From: Pipra filicauda
Lineage: Eukaryota; Chordata; Aves; Passeriformes; Pipridae
Reading direction: 5' to 3'
Length of the DNA: 64,000 nucleotides
Assembly: GCF_003945595.2 (NCBI RefSeq)
Contig: NW_024104532.1
Location: 7,749,501-7,813,500 of the forward strand
Shown here piece after piece: positions 1-13,000 of this stretch (its first letter is position 1; every line of letters begins with the position of its first letter). The notes under the pieces are model-generated. The model was not told the origin of the DNA, searched no databases, and worked only from the letters and a program-made list of their open reading frames with translations. A program made the translations under genes and the position numbers.

Positions 1-1340
1 TAAATGTACTGCACCAGAAGATATGAAATCAAGCTCACCTTCTGGTTCAGATTTAATGGTTTACGTCAAGGTAAAATTTCACAGGACTTAAGTGAGATCT
101 GCCATCAGATGCAGACAGGAACTTCAGACTCCCACTAAAATTGATCTGTTTCCAAAATGAAGATTGCCAAGTCATGTAGGTGCTTCAGAGCATTTTACCC
201 TGTTCCTTCCCATCCTTTATTGTTCGTCTTGCCTCAGTAAATCTATTTCCATGAATTCTTCTTTTTCCAGAAAGGTCTCTCTCAGAGCACTCTCTCTTGT
301 CCTGTACCATTATTCCAGAGCATCTTCCCTCTTCCTTGCATGGTCTAAAACAGGGAATTCCTCCCCAGTCAGTGTCTCCAAAGCAGTTTGGATCTATCTG
401 AACAGCCTTTCTTTCCTGTGTAAGCTCGACCTTTTCTTAACCCATGTTACAGTGGCAGTGATGAAAACCACTTGAAATTTAAAACAACAGCTTCCTTTTA
501 CCTCTTGAAAATATTGGCAGTGTGGATTCTGTGATTAGATAATGGTTTGTAATCATTTTTATCTAGTGTTTAACCTAGTGTTAAAAATTTGCCCCTGATG
601 TCCTCTTACTTCTGCCGTTTTTATTCAAGTAATTCAATTAATTAAATAAAATGTACTTCTTAAAGTAGAATCTTACATATTAACAGACCTCTGCAACTAA
701 ATTTTAGTAAACATTACGTATTTTCTGACTTCACAAAACTAGCAGTCTAATGATAAGGAGATATCTTGAAAAGCCTCACAGTATTTAGGAGTCCTTACAT
801 CTTTAGCAAGCTCTTTTCACTATAATCGGAAAGCTGCATTCTGCCTTTGATTTACTTTCTCTAACTACATTGATTTCCGTAGCCTAATATATATTTAATT
901 TGTAGGGATGTGATTGCAACTAATATTACAGAGCTTTTAAAAGACAATAAATTCCAGAGTATGTTTTATAGATTTTTTTATTATTCTTTCTACTTCAAAT
1001 ATTTTAACCACTGAGGAAGGTATAATTTATCTTTTTGTTAGACTTCTGTGAGTTTTTGATTTGTTGTAACTCAGGTTACACTGAGATGGAGTGGTGTGTT
1101 CACATTTTCCAGACTATGTTCCAATGCAGTTCTCTATTTATAAACTGGTAACAAATTTATAAACTCATTTTTAAGGGAAACTCAGGCTGATGCACAGTTC
1201 CTAGAGTTCCACATAGCTCAGTCGACTTCCAGACACTTGGAATGTGCGGCTAATGTAGCCCTTCCTTGTGGGGAAGGAGAGGAAAACTGCAGGGATACCC
1301 AAAATGTAATTTGTCTTCTAGGTGGTTTTTTGAGATGTAA
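1..1340. other. Unique AT-rich non-coding DNA
   Basis: No gene or recognisable repeat is seen here. The sequence is AT-rich with few CpGs. A 103-codon frame at 164-475 (+) matches no family I know and has no sign of a surrounding exon. The stretch ends where a CR1 tail begins. Confidence 0.6.
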
Positions 1341-1616
1341 GCTACAAGAAGGGTGTAAAGAAGATGAGACCAAGCCTGTTCTTCCAGGTGCAACAGACAG
1401 GTGGAAACATTTTCATTAACACAGAAGAAATTTTGTTCAACACGGTCAAACGCTGGGATCGGTGCCCAGAGAGGATATGGAGTCTCCATCCTTGGAGATT
1501 TTGGGAGCTTGACTGGGTGAGGTGCTGAGCAGCCAGGTCTTATTTGATCTGCTTGGAGCTGGGGTTGAAGTGGATGACCTCCAGAGGTCTCATCCAGTAT
1601 AAACTATTCTATGAAT
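1341..1616 (+). mobile_element. CR1 LINE, degraded 3' fragment
   Basis: This matches the end of avian CR1 retrotransposons in plus orientation. In order it shows the block corresponding to the end of ORF2 (a GATGAGACCAAGCC-like stretch near 1363), the GTGCCCAGAGAGG and TGGAGTCTCCATCCTTGGAG blocks near 1461-1497, the GATGACCTCCAGAGGTC block at about 1573-1591, and a terminal ATTCTATGA-like end at 1606-1614. A deletion of roughly 50 bases seems to lie near 1400 relative to the CR1 consensus I remember. The copy is 5'-truncated, as usual for CR1, and too decayed to code. Small open frames over this stretch (for example 1237-1419 + and 1250-1489 -) are by-products of the repeat. Confidence 0.85.
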
Positions 1617-4600
1617 GTAGGTGAGCCTTTGTACCAACCTACGAGTTTTCCTCAGTGTTGTAATGAGGTTTCAGTTACCTCAGTTCTGGCCCGTAGTGCT
1701 GGTTTTTAGTTTTGACAATTCATGCCGTGGTGGATTTAACAAATACTGTGGATATGGCAGGATATAATTACAATTTTATAGAATTGTACTGAAATTTGCG
1801 TTTTGTAATTCCGATGTCTTAGCAATGAGATAACACGTGCCTTAGATTGTAGCTTCCCATTGTACAGGAGTTTTTATAGCTGTGTTGATATACAGCGTTG
1901 ACATAAGTTGTGACTTTCCCTCTTAAACCCCTAAGAAATGATAACCAAAAGGAAGTTAAATACCCCTATCTGATAGCAAGAGAGATCTCCCAGTTGGAGG
2001 AGCGAGAAGGAACTTTGAAAGGAGGGGGGTTGTGATTTAACATGACCAATGCTAATTTGGATTTAGGAAGAGGGATGCAGAAGTCTACTCTAAGCACAGG
2101 GGCTACACATGGCACATGTGCTGGATCAGTTATTGCCAAGGATGGTAGAGAAAGTGAAGAAAAAAGGAAAAGTGGCTTAGAAATTTCTTTTCCACTCTCT
2201 GCTTATCGACATGAAACATCTGCTTCAGCAGCACTGGCTCCCACTGACAGTGAGATACGGTGGAGCTCCTGCTCGCACTCGACACAACACCCCTGCACTT
2301 CCCTGAGCTGCACTGCAGTGATTTATTGGGGTGTGTGTGTGTGATGTGCAGGACGTGGCAGGTTCAAATGTAAATGGTTCCAGTGCACATGGATGAGCAT
2401 CACACACGGAAATTAGCGTTGGCACAATTAATTTTTGTTTGTTATAGTCTTAATGTTGCTAAGCTACGGAAGGAAACGGATCACGCGGAGGGAGTCTACA
2501 AGTTGCTGGCTGTTTGCACAGGCTCTTTTAAACATTACACTTAATCAGGTGCTGTAGCTTAGCTTTTATTTAGTGTAAATAAAATGGGTGCTTTGTGTAA
2601 AGCCACCATCTTAGCTTTAAAATATTCCTGTCTTTGCTTGTTATGAGAATACTTGTACCTATAAATAGGAAAACAGCCACGCTTAGATCAGAGGAGCTTC
2701 TTGGTCAGACAAGTACAGGCGTGAACACGATCAGCTCCTGTACAGTGTGACAGAAGAATGCATTTTTATTTAAGAATTGCACAAACTTTCATTTCTAGCT
2801 AAATAATTTAATTTCACCAACAACACAGCCCAGGTTCAAACCCACAAATAAATACAAACTGAACTATGTCATGTTAATAATATTGCTTCCTGGGATGAAG
2901 TGCTTAACTTACTCCCCCCCATGAATTCCCAGGGCAGAGGTGGATTATTAGAGCTTGAAATATAGAAGGTAAGTGCTTATGATTTCACAAACTGATGAAA
3001 CAGCCAAAAGAATAAAGGTGAAATCTTGACCTCAGGGTAGAATAGCAGCAAGCTATGAATGCTTCTTTCCCTATATATCTGTTCCGTCCCCACCCCCCAC
3101 CTTAGAATATCTTGTGATACTTCTGTAAAACTAAGAAGGGAGGCTTGATTTTCTTTTGTATTTTTCTTCTTGCATTGACCATAAATTCAGTTTATTTGCA
3201 TGATGGCCCAAGCTCATTTGATGTTAAAGACTGAAAACAGTTTAGGAAAGGAGTAAGAACAGACCTTTGACAGTATGTTTTTACTTAATCCTCTCGTTTT
3301 GTTTATGAAAACATTACAAATTCTTACTGTAGAGAGCGGAATTTGTCATATAATAGTAAAAAAGTTTTAATGTTTAAGAGTAGCAGTAAATGCACCAAAT
3401 GTGTGAAATACTTTCATTGTTTATAGTTCTGAAAAAAAAAGCAACATTAGAGCCTGAAAGTACAGTACTTGCTCTGAAAACCTCTCGCTGTTCTGCAGTC
3501 AAAATTGACAGCTCTCTTGCACTGCAGAGACCTGTATGTTTGTACTTTTATGTTGTTTCAGTTTACTTGGCAATACCTTACTTTAGAGGACAAAGAGTGT
3601 TTTGAACAGTCACAGAATTTTCACCTGTGTTTCCTGAATGAAAGTTTACTCATGAGCTTAGAACTGTTACAAAGTCTAATGAAATAGATATGATTGTGTT
3701 AAATTCTACAAATATGTCATTATCAGACTTTAATTTTATGTGTTTGTAAAAGATATGGTTTCATTTCAAGGCATATTAGAGGTGATACTTAGATGGTATC
3801 TTCTCCAGAAGTAATTGAAATTATACTTAATATTAAAATCATATATTAATTATTTCTAGGCAAGGTACTTCTAAAATTCATGCATTCTTTTCAGCCGTGG
3901 AAAGCTATTACTCAGCAAATAAGGATTTGCAGTAGACTGAGTATTTCTCATATAGCAAAGTATTACAAATCAATTATTTAAACCATTGTTGTATTTTAAG
4001 TCTATGACTATAATATCTCCCCAGATGATTTATTTTGCAGATGCTCAGACGTGCCATTCAGTATCACATGGGAGTTGGACTCAGAAATCAATTTGTGGCT
4101 CTTCAGTATTGGGTAGTTTTAATTTCCTAGAAGGAATAAGAGCCCATACGTGCTAACAAATCCATAGGTGAGGAGTTGTTGACGCTAAGGATGCAAAGAA
4201 TCAGTGCATGGTTAGCACAAGAGCCGGCTCAGCCAGAGGCAGTAATGAACCCACTACACACACCACATGGTTTCAATTACGGCTTTATGTGACGAGACGG
4301 CGTGGTGCCAGAAACAAAAGATTGAAACAATTTAAATGATTCTCTTCATGGTTCAGATACTTGAGCCTCTGGTTTCTGTTCCCTTATTAATGTTCACTTT
4401 TATCTGTGCAGAACTCAGACTTGGAAAATAGGGATTTGCTGCTTGCGTACGTAGAATGTCATCTTGTTAAAGGATGCTGTAGTATGATCTGGTAATATAT
4501 CACTTGGTTAATTATTTGCTGTGTGATAGTTGCCTTCAAGGTTTATGTGCTCAAGGTCAAGAACTATTTCTAGAAATTGCTAATTTGTCCTAGTCAAAAT

Positions 4601-7600
4601 TAGAGAAGTTCTTCTAATAGACAGTTAGCAAAATAAAGGTCGCAGTCCCCTCTTCATATAATTACTTAGCAGTTAAATCACTTACACCTCCAGTGGTGTC
4701 ATCTCTTCTCCACCTCCACAACCTGAGGGAGGGAGGGAGGCAAGCACTTGTGTCTGTAGGACACTCTAATCTCTGTTTCTCTTGTTGAAGATGTCTTGCT
4801 GTCTTGCTTCAAGGCTTCCTTGCTGCTGGCTTGTCAGGCTGCCAGGCACACACCGGCTTCGGGTTCGCCTCGGGTCAGGCCAGCAGGCAGTGGGAGCGAG
4901 TCACTGCAGTGCTCCCTCTCAGCCACTGCAGGTTGTTCTGAGGATGGCTCAGGGAAAAGTCTGGAATTGTGACGTCTTTGCAGGCTCTTTGCCCTGAACC
5001 ACCAGCTTTTCCGAGCTTGTGCATCGCCCACTCCCACAGGTGTGACGGGACGCTGAGGTTCAGAGCAACTGTTTTTTGGAATTGCCAAATTTATGGAAGA
5101 GACCGTGCAGAGCCACCTGTCCTGGGATGCCCAACAAATAGGGCCATGGTGGCATTCTGGGTGTGCAGTTCTGCCCTACAGGCCTCTTCTCTGTTCATCT
5201 CCATTACAGAGCCAATGGCTCAGGAATGGAAAGAGAATGAATCACTTTATTAAGCACCATGAGATGCTTTCTAAAGCCTTTGAGCACACTTTTAATGGAA
5301 GCAAGGATTTCTAATAGCCTCACTTTTTTTTTTCTTTTTTTTTTTTTTTAATCAGGCTGTTTAGGCATAATAGATTTTCAGTTGTAAAGCTTATTAAAAT
5401 GGAAGAATAATATAGTCAGGTTTCCAATTGCCACTACGCTGAATTATTGTTGTAATGATTAGGCAAAGTAGGAATTCTAAAGTATTTCGTACTTTTCTTA
5501 CAATGAGAGCATTTAATGTAACTGAAGGTATGTGAGCAGGTTTGCCTTGATGTGTAGGTTGATAGATTTTTCTTTAGCAAAGCTTATTTTCTTTGTACAG
5601 TTGAAGTAAATTAATAAAAAGATATTGAAAAGGTAATTATCTACTTGTCTACCTGTATTAGCATCTTACAACGTTTTGCTTTATAGAGTAAGCTCTGTTG
5701 ATGTTTATTAAATACAGTGATACATATTTCCTTTGGTAAGTTTGATTAGGTTGCATTTCATCAAACTCACTTTCTCAGTCACTTAGAGTTGTTTCTGTTT
5801 AACTGCCACCATTGTAAAGGACTGCTTCTTCAGGATTTTATAGGAATCACTTGGGGATTTGCCATTCCCAACATACATTCGATTTGTATCCCCATCCCCC
5901 AAGGTGTGCCTGCCACACATGATCCATCTCACATAACTATTTGACATTCTTCTAGCCTTTTTTGGCCAATATCCATCTTAACTCCATATAAAATGGTTCT
6001 TGGTGCTAGAAAGTGTTCCTTGAAATCCTACCTTCCTCCCCCCCAAGCAGCAGTAAAATATCATAAATGCCTGGATAAATATGGGTTTGGGGATGCAGTG
6101 TATTGTAAATGTTAATGCTGCCAAAAATAACATTGTCTTTTCAATATCTGATTTCCATTTTATTAACCTTGCAGCAGCATGCCTTCCCTCAATATTGCCT
6201 TTCTTTTCTTTCTTTGTTTTTCATAAGACCAGACCATAGCCTGACATCTAAATTATTTCAGTCTTGATTTCTTCTGTTCTCTAGTTACCACAATTATTTT
6301 TTAGTTCCTTGAATTCAAATCATGATGATTGGTTCCTTGATATTATTCAGCCTGTTTCTTAAATTGACATCTATCATTGTTAAGTACTGTAACTTCAATT
6401 TTGTATTAATTTTCATATCTTGAAGTGGGAGATCAAGATGAGAACCCTGTTTCATCTTTGCTAATTTAAACGAGATCCAGCTACTTTTTTCTTGTTCCGA
6501 TGTGCTAAACATAAAATGTCATTTAACTATGTGGTTCCTTCCTTTCTGTAAAATAGTTTTGACTTCTGGAAAAGGTAGAGAGTGAAAATATGTAAGATGA
6601 ACTGACTGGCAGGTCCTTCTGGAATATGAAGTGTGTTACACCTTCACATCAAACTTATGTCTAAACTTGCTACAGTAACCTTCCTTTCACAGTATTTATC
6701 ACAGTCAGGCAAAGATTTTCTACATAAAACACATAATTCTCAGTTCATCTTTAACTTTGGGAAAAAAAATGACGCTTTGAAAAACTTTGTAAAGTAAAAC
6801 ATCAGTTTAATTTTAGCTAGAAATATCAAATTAAGATAAAATGGATTCATCTGTACTTCCTAAAACAAGAGGAGAAAATAACAGAGAAACAAGTCTCTTT
6901 GTTCTGTGTGAAAGAGAATACTTAATCACACATCAGCAGAGAATTAAAAAACATAGCAATACATGAAAGTATTCTTTTTTTCTTCACTGAACAAATTAAT
7001 TGCCAGCAATGGAAAAAAACTACAAAGTGCTGTTTAAAAATAAAAAATACATATCTTAAATTTAATAAACAGGAGCTAACACAGTTAAAATGAAGCTCCA
7101 AAAATCAGCTAGCAACTGGCAATTGGTTTTTGGGCCTCATCAGCTTGAAGTACATATCCAAAAACTTTCTTGCAAAAGAAACTTTGAAAGAGTAATTCTA
7201 CATGCACAGATTTCTGCGACAGACAGCTGCTGAATAAATGTCAAATGGACACTCTTCCAGCTTAATTCATTTCATAGCTGAAACCTGGCCAAACATGGAG
7301 GTCTTAAACCACCTCATAATATTCCTTGTAATGTTCCCCATAATACTGTTGTTATGATTTTGTAAGATGGGTAGGAATAATCTTCAGTATTCACCAAGAA
7401 GTAGCATTTGTCTGTCTCTAGATATGCTGACAAATGTAGAAAGGGGATAAAGGGAAGAAATTATTACCAAGTGGGTGAGAAGGATGCAGGATAATTCCCT
7501 CCTTTATGCCCTTATAGTGACCTACAAGAGAGCAATATGTTGCAGAAATATAATGGGTATAAGCTTATCTTGCAACTGGAGGTCTCTGAGAAATTGCAAC

Positions 7601-9889
7601 ATTTATGCTGTGTAGTCATATCCTTCTGCCTTTTTGGGGGCAGGATGACCTTAAACATGATAGTCAAGGAATAATCACTGAAATTAATTCTGTACTGCAG
7701 ATACTTCAAGTCCACTTGTAAAAACACAGTGCTGGTTTTGTTTTCCAAGATCGCCGAAATAAAACATGAAATGCTTTCACAAAATGGAGGTGCATGGACA
7801 GGACTGAAAAAGATTCTTGAGGGAAAAAAAAAAATCAGAATTTCTGGTGAGCATATTGCTGGTGCACCCTGAACACCTCCCACTTCCTGCAATGGGGTGA
7901 TAATGAGAGGGGAGGTACAGCTGGGGCAGGGCTGGAGCAATGAGTGAGTGTAAAATAACCCGAGGGAGAACCCTGACCAGCCCACCTGAGCAGTGAGTTG
8001 ATCTGCAATTTATGGAGATGAAAATTAGAGTTGAGTCTTGAAACATTTTGGAATTTGTCCTTATTTCTGTACCTTACTGAGTGTATTGTAAGTTGTTGGT
8101 CACATTTGTCTGCTGGTTGTATTCAGATGCAATAATAAGAATGACTGAGATGCATTTAAATAGAATTTGAGCTGCTGCAAATTTTCCCACAAAAACATGA
8201 ATAGATCCACGTACATTTTATTAACTTTCTCTCTTTTTTTGCTACTTTTTGTGGCTTAAATGCTTATCTCTAACATGGTGCTGGTATTTTTAGCAGCATA
8301 GTAAGGGGATTTTTACTCACTGTCATAATACACATGGTTCATCACACTGTGATAGATCAGAATAGATCAGATCTGGCTGAATGGCTTAAGTTTTTTACCA
8401 GATTAGCCTCTCTGAGATGGCAGTTTAATTGTCCTGAACCACCTTAATACTTGAAGATAGCAGTTTATTAAAAGAAAAAAAAAAAAAAAGATGGCAAAAT
8501 GGAGCTTTGTGTGTTGTTCACAGGCTGAATGACTAATGGGGATTCACCTTTCTATTTTAATCTGTTTCTCTTCACTGAACAACACCCATCAGCTCTCCAA
8601 AGTGTATTTTTTTGTGGTCTTCAGTCAATACTGTTTATAGCAAATCAAAATTTTACTGTGTGGTTTAGTTTCAAGTATTTGTTTTAAGCTATCAAGTGGG
8701 ATGGTTCTGACTTCCACTGGTCGGGGCTGGTAGCAATTGATGAGAAAAAGATTAGATTACTGCTTAATGATGACGTCTTCAAAAGCCCTGGAGTGACTGG
8801 GGAAGATAAGTCCCATGGAAAATCAATGAAGCTCGGGCTCTGAAGAGAGTTAGGTGAGTAGAAAATGTTGCTGTAATGACCTAAATGGTCGTTCTCTCTC
8901 ATGGTCTCTCCGTTGTAATATACAAGAGAGAATGAGTCTGTGCAAAAATATCCGGCATCTCTGAGCATTTTTAGGCTGTTAAAAATCTGAGTGCCAGATC
9001 TTTATCTGATTACTATCTCCTGTTCTCACCTAACTTAGGCAGCAATGGACTAAAGTGTTTCTGATGTAGAAACTGCAGGGGAAAAGCAACCAAAAACTCC
9101 CCCAAGCCTCCAAAACAAAAAAAAATACTCCTTTAATGGAAGTAGTAGTGGCTGTGCAGATGTCGAAGAATAAAATGTGTATTTAAAACCATTCACATTA
9201 TTAGCTAGTTGTATTCTTTGGTTCTTGGTTTTATGATCTCTAAAAGGTTGTCTTTTAATACTGGTGCTCATTTTATATATGCATTTGGTGTTTGCTCACA
9301 TCATACCAGAAGGACATGATTTTCTCTTACAACTTGCCAGGCATCACAGATTTCCAATTTCTGGATGGTGGTTTTCAGTTCAATCCCCTTAATCATTTAT
9401 GTGGTTCTTAGGCTGATATTCTGTGAACCCTTTGGGGAATCCATTGTTCTCCTTCCTGGCCTCTTACTTATCAAAAATAAGTGTTTATTGTTACTGGTCT
9501 GATGGCACAGCATTCAGATAATGAGGAGAAGGAGGAAAGGGATTTCAGTCCCGGTGATGTTTTTCAAGAGAGAAATGGTCAGTCATGTGTATGATGCTGG
9601 ACAGTGGTACAACAGTTGTTACCTTGATGTTTATTTCTGCCTCATGAGGTTCCTTGAGCCATAATTCCATGCTGCAAAAGTTGAAAAAATAATGGCTTAG
9701 AGCCTTATTTTCTGCCCTGTTATCAGGTGGTGTAGCACAGGAACTGTTCCCAGTCTCGCACATTCTCCAAATTTCTGCCTTTTGCTTGGTTTATAAAGAT
9801 CATATCTTTTTGTACCATGCTGAGTTCCTGTCATACCTGTTGGATATTTGAGAGTACATCAATTCACTGCAAGGAATAAGGTTTTACCA
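1617..9889. other. Unique non-coding DNA, no gene seen
   Basis: This is long AT-rich unique sequence. Minor items are a short GT run at 2329-2343, a GGGA-rich run near 4728-4741, a slightly GC-richer patch at about 4680-5240, a poly(T) tract at 5324-5351 and a poly(A) run at about 8475-8490. The longest frame is 157 codons at 7512-7985 (-). It has low-complexity, serine- and cysteine-rich content and no motif I recognise. I see no convincing exon, RNA gene or transposon in this stretch. Confidence 0.55.
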
Positions 9890-10043
9890 TGAAGGTGGTC
9901 AAGTACTGGAACATGTTGCCCAGAGATGTACCTCATTGTCCATCCATGAGCAAACTCAGAGCTCCAATGGATGTTGTCCTGAGCACCCTGTGTACTCTGA
10001 CCTGCAGGCTGGACTAGATGAGCCATCTACAGGATTCTGTGAC
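9890..10043 (+). mobile_element. CR1 LINE, short 3' tail
   Basis: This is a plus-orientation CR1 3' end. It contains the conserved block around GAACATGTTGCCCAGAGATG (9909-9928), the GGATGTTGTCCTGAGCA block near 9968, GGCTGGACTAGATGA at 10008-10022, and a terminal ATTCTGTGA at 10033-10041. Only about 150 bases survive, so it comes entirely from the C-terminal coding end and 3' UTR of the LINE. It carries several indels and is an old insertion. Confidence 0.85.
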
Positions 10044-13000
10044 TCTTTGGTATATCCATGTATTTGAGAAAAGTTACAGTCTAGATTCACATGTACTGGG
10101 TAGTGTGATCTTTTTCTGCTTTGGGTTAGGTTTTTTAAGCCTGTATTTGAACTCATGCTGTGGGATTTTCTTCCCTTACAAGGACCCAGGAAAGCTCAGG
10201 GGGCAGGTATAACACAAATTCATTGGTTTCTCCGGGGGTTGAAAACAAGGAGATGAGGCCTTTGCTGACTAAGTAGCTCGACTGGAATAGTGGGGTTTGC
10301 ATAAATAAGAAACACCTTCTATTGGGTGATAGTAGTCCCCATTGTGTGGTAGTTAAGTAGCATCAAAGTTGATGAATAAATGTTCTTGCTGCAGTGTCAC
10401 TTTGATGCCATGTGATGAACTCTTGTATTTTAGACTGGAGAGGGCGACAGAGGTTTGTCCAGGGCTGTGTGAGGCTGTCATGGATTTGGGAAAGGAAGCT
10501 GGGAGTCCTGAATTCCAGCTGAGTGTACAGCTGCTCAGAGCATCCCCTGTCCTTGGGTCAGACCAGCTCTGTGACAGAACAAAACAATTGTATTTTCTGA
10601 TAGGGTTTTGCGTATTGTTGTGCTGAACATTTTGAAATGATGCTTCAGACAATAGGGGAAAGTGTGTGCAGCCTCACAGATCAAACTGAAGGACTTGATG
10701 CATAAAAGTAAATCTTATCTTAATTGCAGCTTGTCAAGGATGGATGCTTGAAATAGAATATTCAGTGGCTGTTCAGGCGTCTTCTTTTTTGTCTGGCTTG
10801 GTACATTGACCTTCTTATCCCTTTTGTTATGAATTCAAATTCAACTGGGATGCAAATTGTGGTGAAGATTGTGATGAATTTTATGATCTTTCCAGAAGGA
10901 ATCATTTTGTGTCATTACCAAGGGATTAAAGCATCATAATTTGTGATTTTAATCTATGTATCAAGTAGTCTGGCTGCCTGAGTATTAGCTGTGAAAAACT
11001 TGCTGTTACTGCATTATTGCCCTTCTGTAAAGTTTTATGTGCTGTTGTAATAAAGATACATGCTGTTACAAAAATGGGCAGAAAAGTCAAAGAGAATTTT
11101 AAGGATTTTTTTTTTTGGAACAAGAAATGCTTAAGATTTTTCTTTCTGGTTTAAACATTACATTTGTAATTAAAGTCTGAGGGGACAAATTTGGTTTGGT
11201 GTAACTGCACTCTACTGTTTTAGAAAAAAAGTGACTCTGCGCAAACACTTCTGGTAAAAGTAGGGATTCATCTCAGATGAGGAATACAAAAGCTAACATT
11301 TGTTGAAATGTAATGATTCATTTGAATGACCCATTTTCTTAATAGTTTTTTTTTTTACTAAGATCATAAGATGATTAATAGGTTGATCCAGGCTGCATTT
11401 ATATTACATTCTAATTCTGCATTATGTATTCTCCAATGTCAAAGAGCTAAAAGTTCAAATGGGATTCATTTTCATTATCAAGTTAGGGGTGGGGTACTGT
11501 AAATTATTCACCTCCACTGAGGAGACCAGACTCATAAATCTGTTCCAAGGAAAGTGATGAAAGGTTTCCAACATGTCTTGAAGATACTAATTCATATCAT
11601 AATTTTCCTATCTGGAGTTGACAGCCAATAGCTGTTTTCAGACTAAGGCTACATATCCTTTCACCATTCACATTCCTTTCACCAGGATTAGCAAGAGACT
11701 GATTTCTTTCAAAGTAAATTCTCCTAAAATGTCTATAACTCTGCTGCTGCTGGACATATGAAAAACTAGCTGAATTTAATAAAAGAATGGATATTCTGTG
11801 TGTGAGCAGGTGCTGTGATCCATAACATGATCCTCTGTAATGGCATTGCCTTATGGTTCTCATATGCAATGGTGATGGGGCACCTTTTTGGGGTTCAAGA
11901 GGATATAAAAAATGTGTTGGGAAACTAATAAAAGGATGAGTCTTGTTTGGACAGTTCATACCTCCTTTTAAGAATACCTGATATGTGTGTGGAACAGGAG
12001 AAATTAATTCAAACCACAGTTTCTGTGTGTTGTCCTTCGTTTCCCTTGAAACATGTAACCGATTTTGTCATAATTTGAACAGGAGTTAAATGCTCTGCAT
12101 TCTTAAAAACCAGGCAAGCGAACCATGCAGATTTGTTTCTCACCATGTACTTTTTCTGACCAACTGTCATCAGCATGTTGTAAACTGTGCTTCATGTTGG
12201 ATTGAATTAGAGATTGTAGTAATACATAACAGTGAAATCAGTTAGGCTGAATTCTGAGCTCAGATGTTCTTAAGACTTTGAATAATTCTTTTGATTTAAG
12301 GCAGAAAACTCAGAGGAAAAAATGGTCAGTTTATCTTAGACCACATATGGATATTGTAGAATTGTTCAAAGCCATATAGAGAAGATATTTAACAAACTGA
12401 TAAGCTCTGAAATAAAAACAAAAGCAAAGAAGACCTCATCTTTTCTAAGGTGAGGTGAGCTCTGAATTTATCCTTACATGCATGGTATTTTAAATGCCTG
12501 CCTATTCAGCTTTCTGTGAGTCACTTAACTGTTCTGTTCCAGCTTTGAATATCAATAATGGCATGTTTCCTGACATCTGGGTTAAGGTGAAGCTATTGTA
12601 TCTGTCAGTTAACCTGGTTTTTGTCAGCCTGCCATGCTGATAATTTTGTGTTTGTGGTGCAGTCATTAAGTTATTCTCTGTCCTCAAGCATTCGGTATGA
12701 AGACTTTTTTTATTTTCTGTACAAAATCTACACTGCTTCTAATATATAAACTATATCCCAAGATGTCCAATGGAGGCAGTGCCAATGTAGGAAGCACACT
12801 CCCTTCCTCACAAGTGATGTAATTTTTGCCAACTTTATGACCCAATACAGCAATGACTATTTATTTAGCAGATACTATTATGCAAAATTACCTTCACTGA
12901 CAACGTTCATGAGAAAGGAATGCCGTCAGTAAATTGTGAGGTATTTCATAAATATATAAAATACTTGTGTCACTTCATACTTGTTTTCAACATATTTCAC

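Noticed and set aside
7512..7985. 157-codon minus frame
   Set aside because: Content is low-complexity serine, cysteine and phenylalanine with no family match. An overlapping minus frame exists in another phase.
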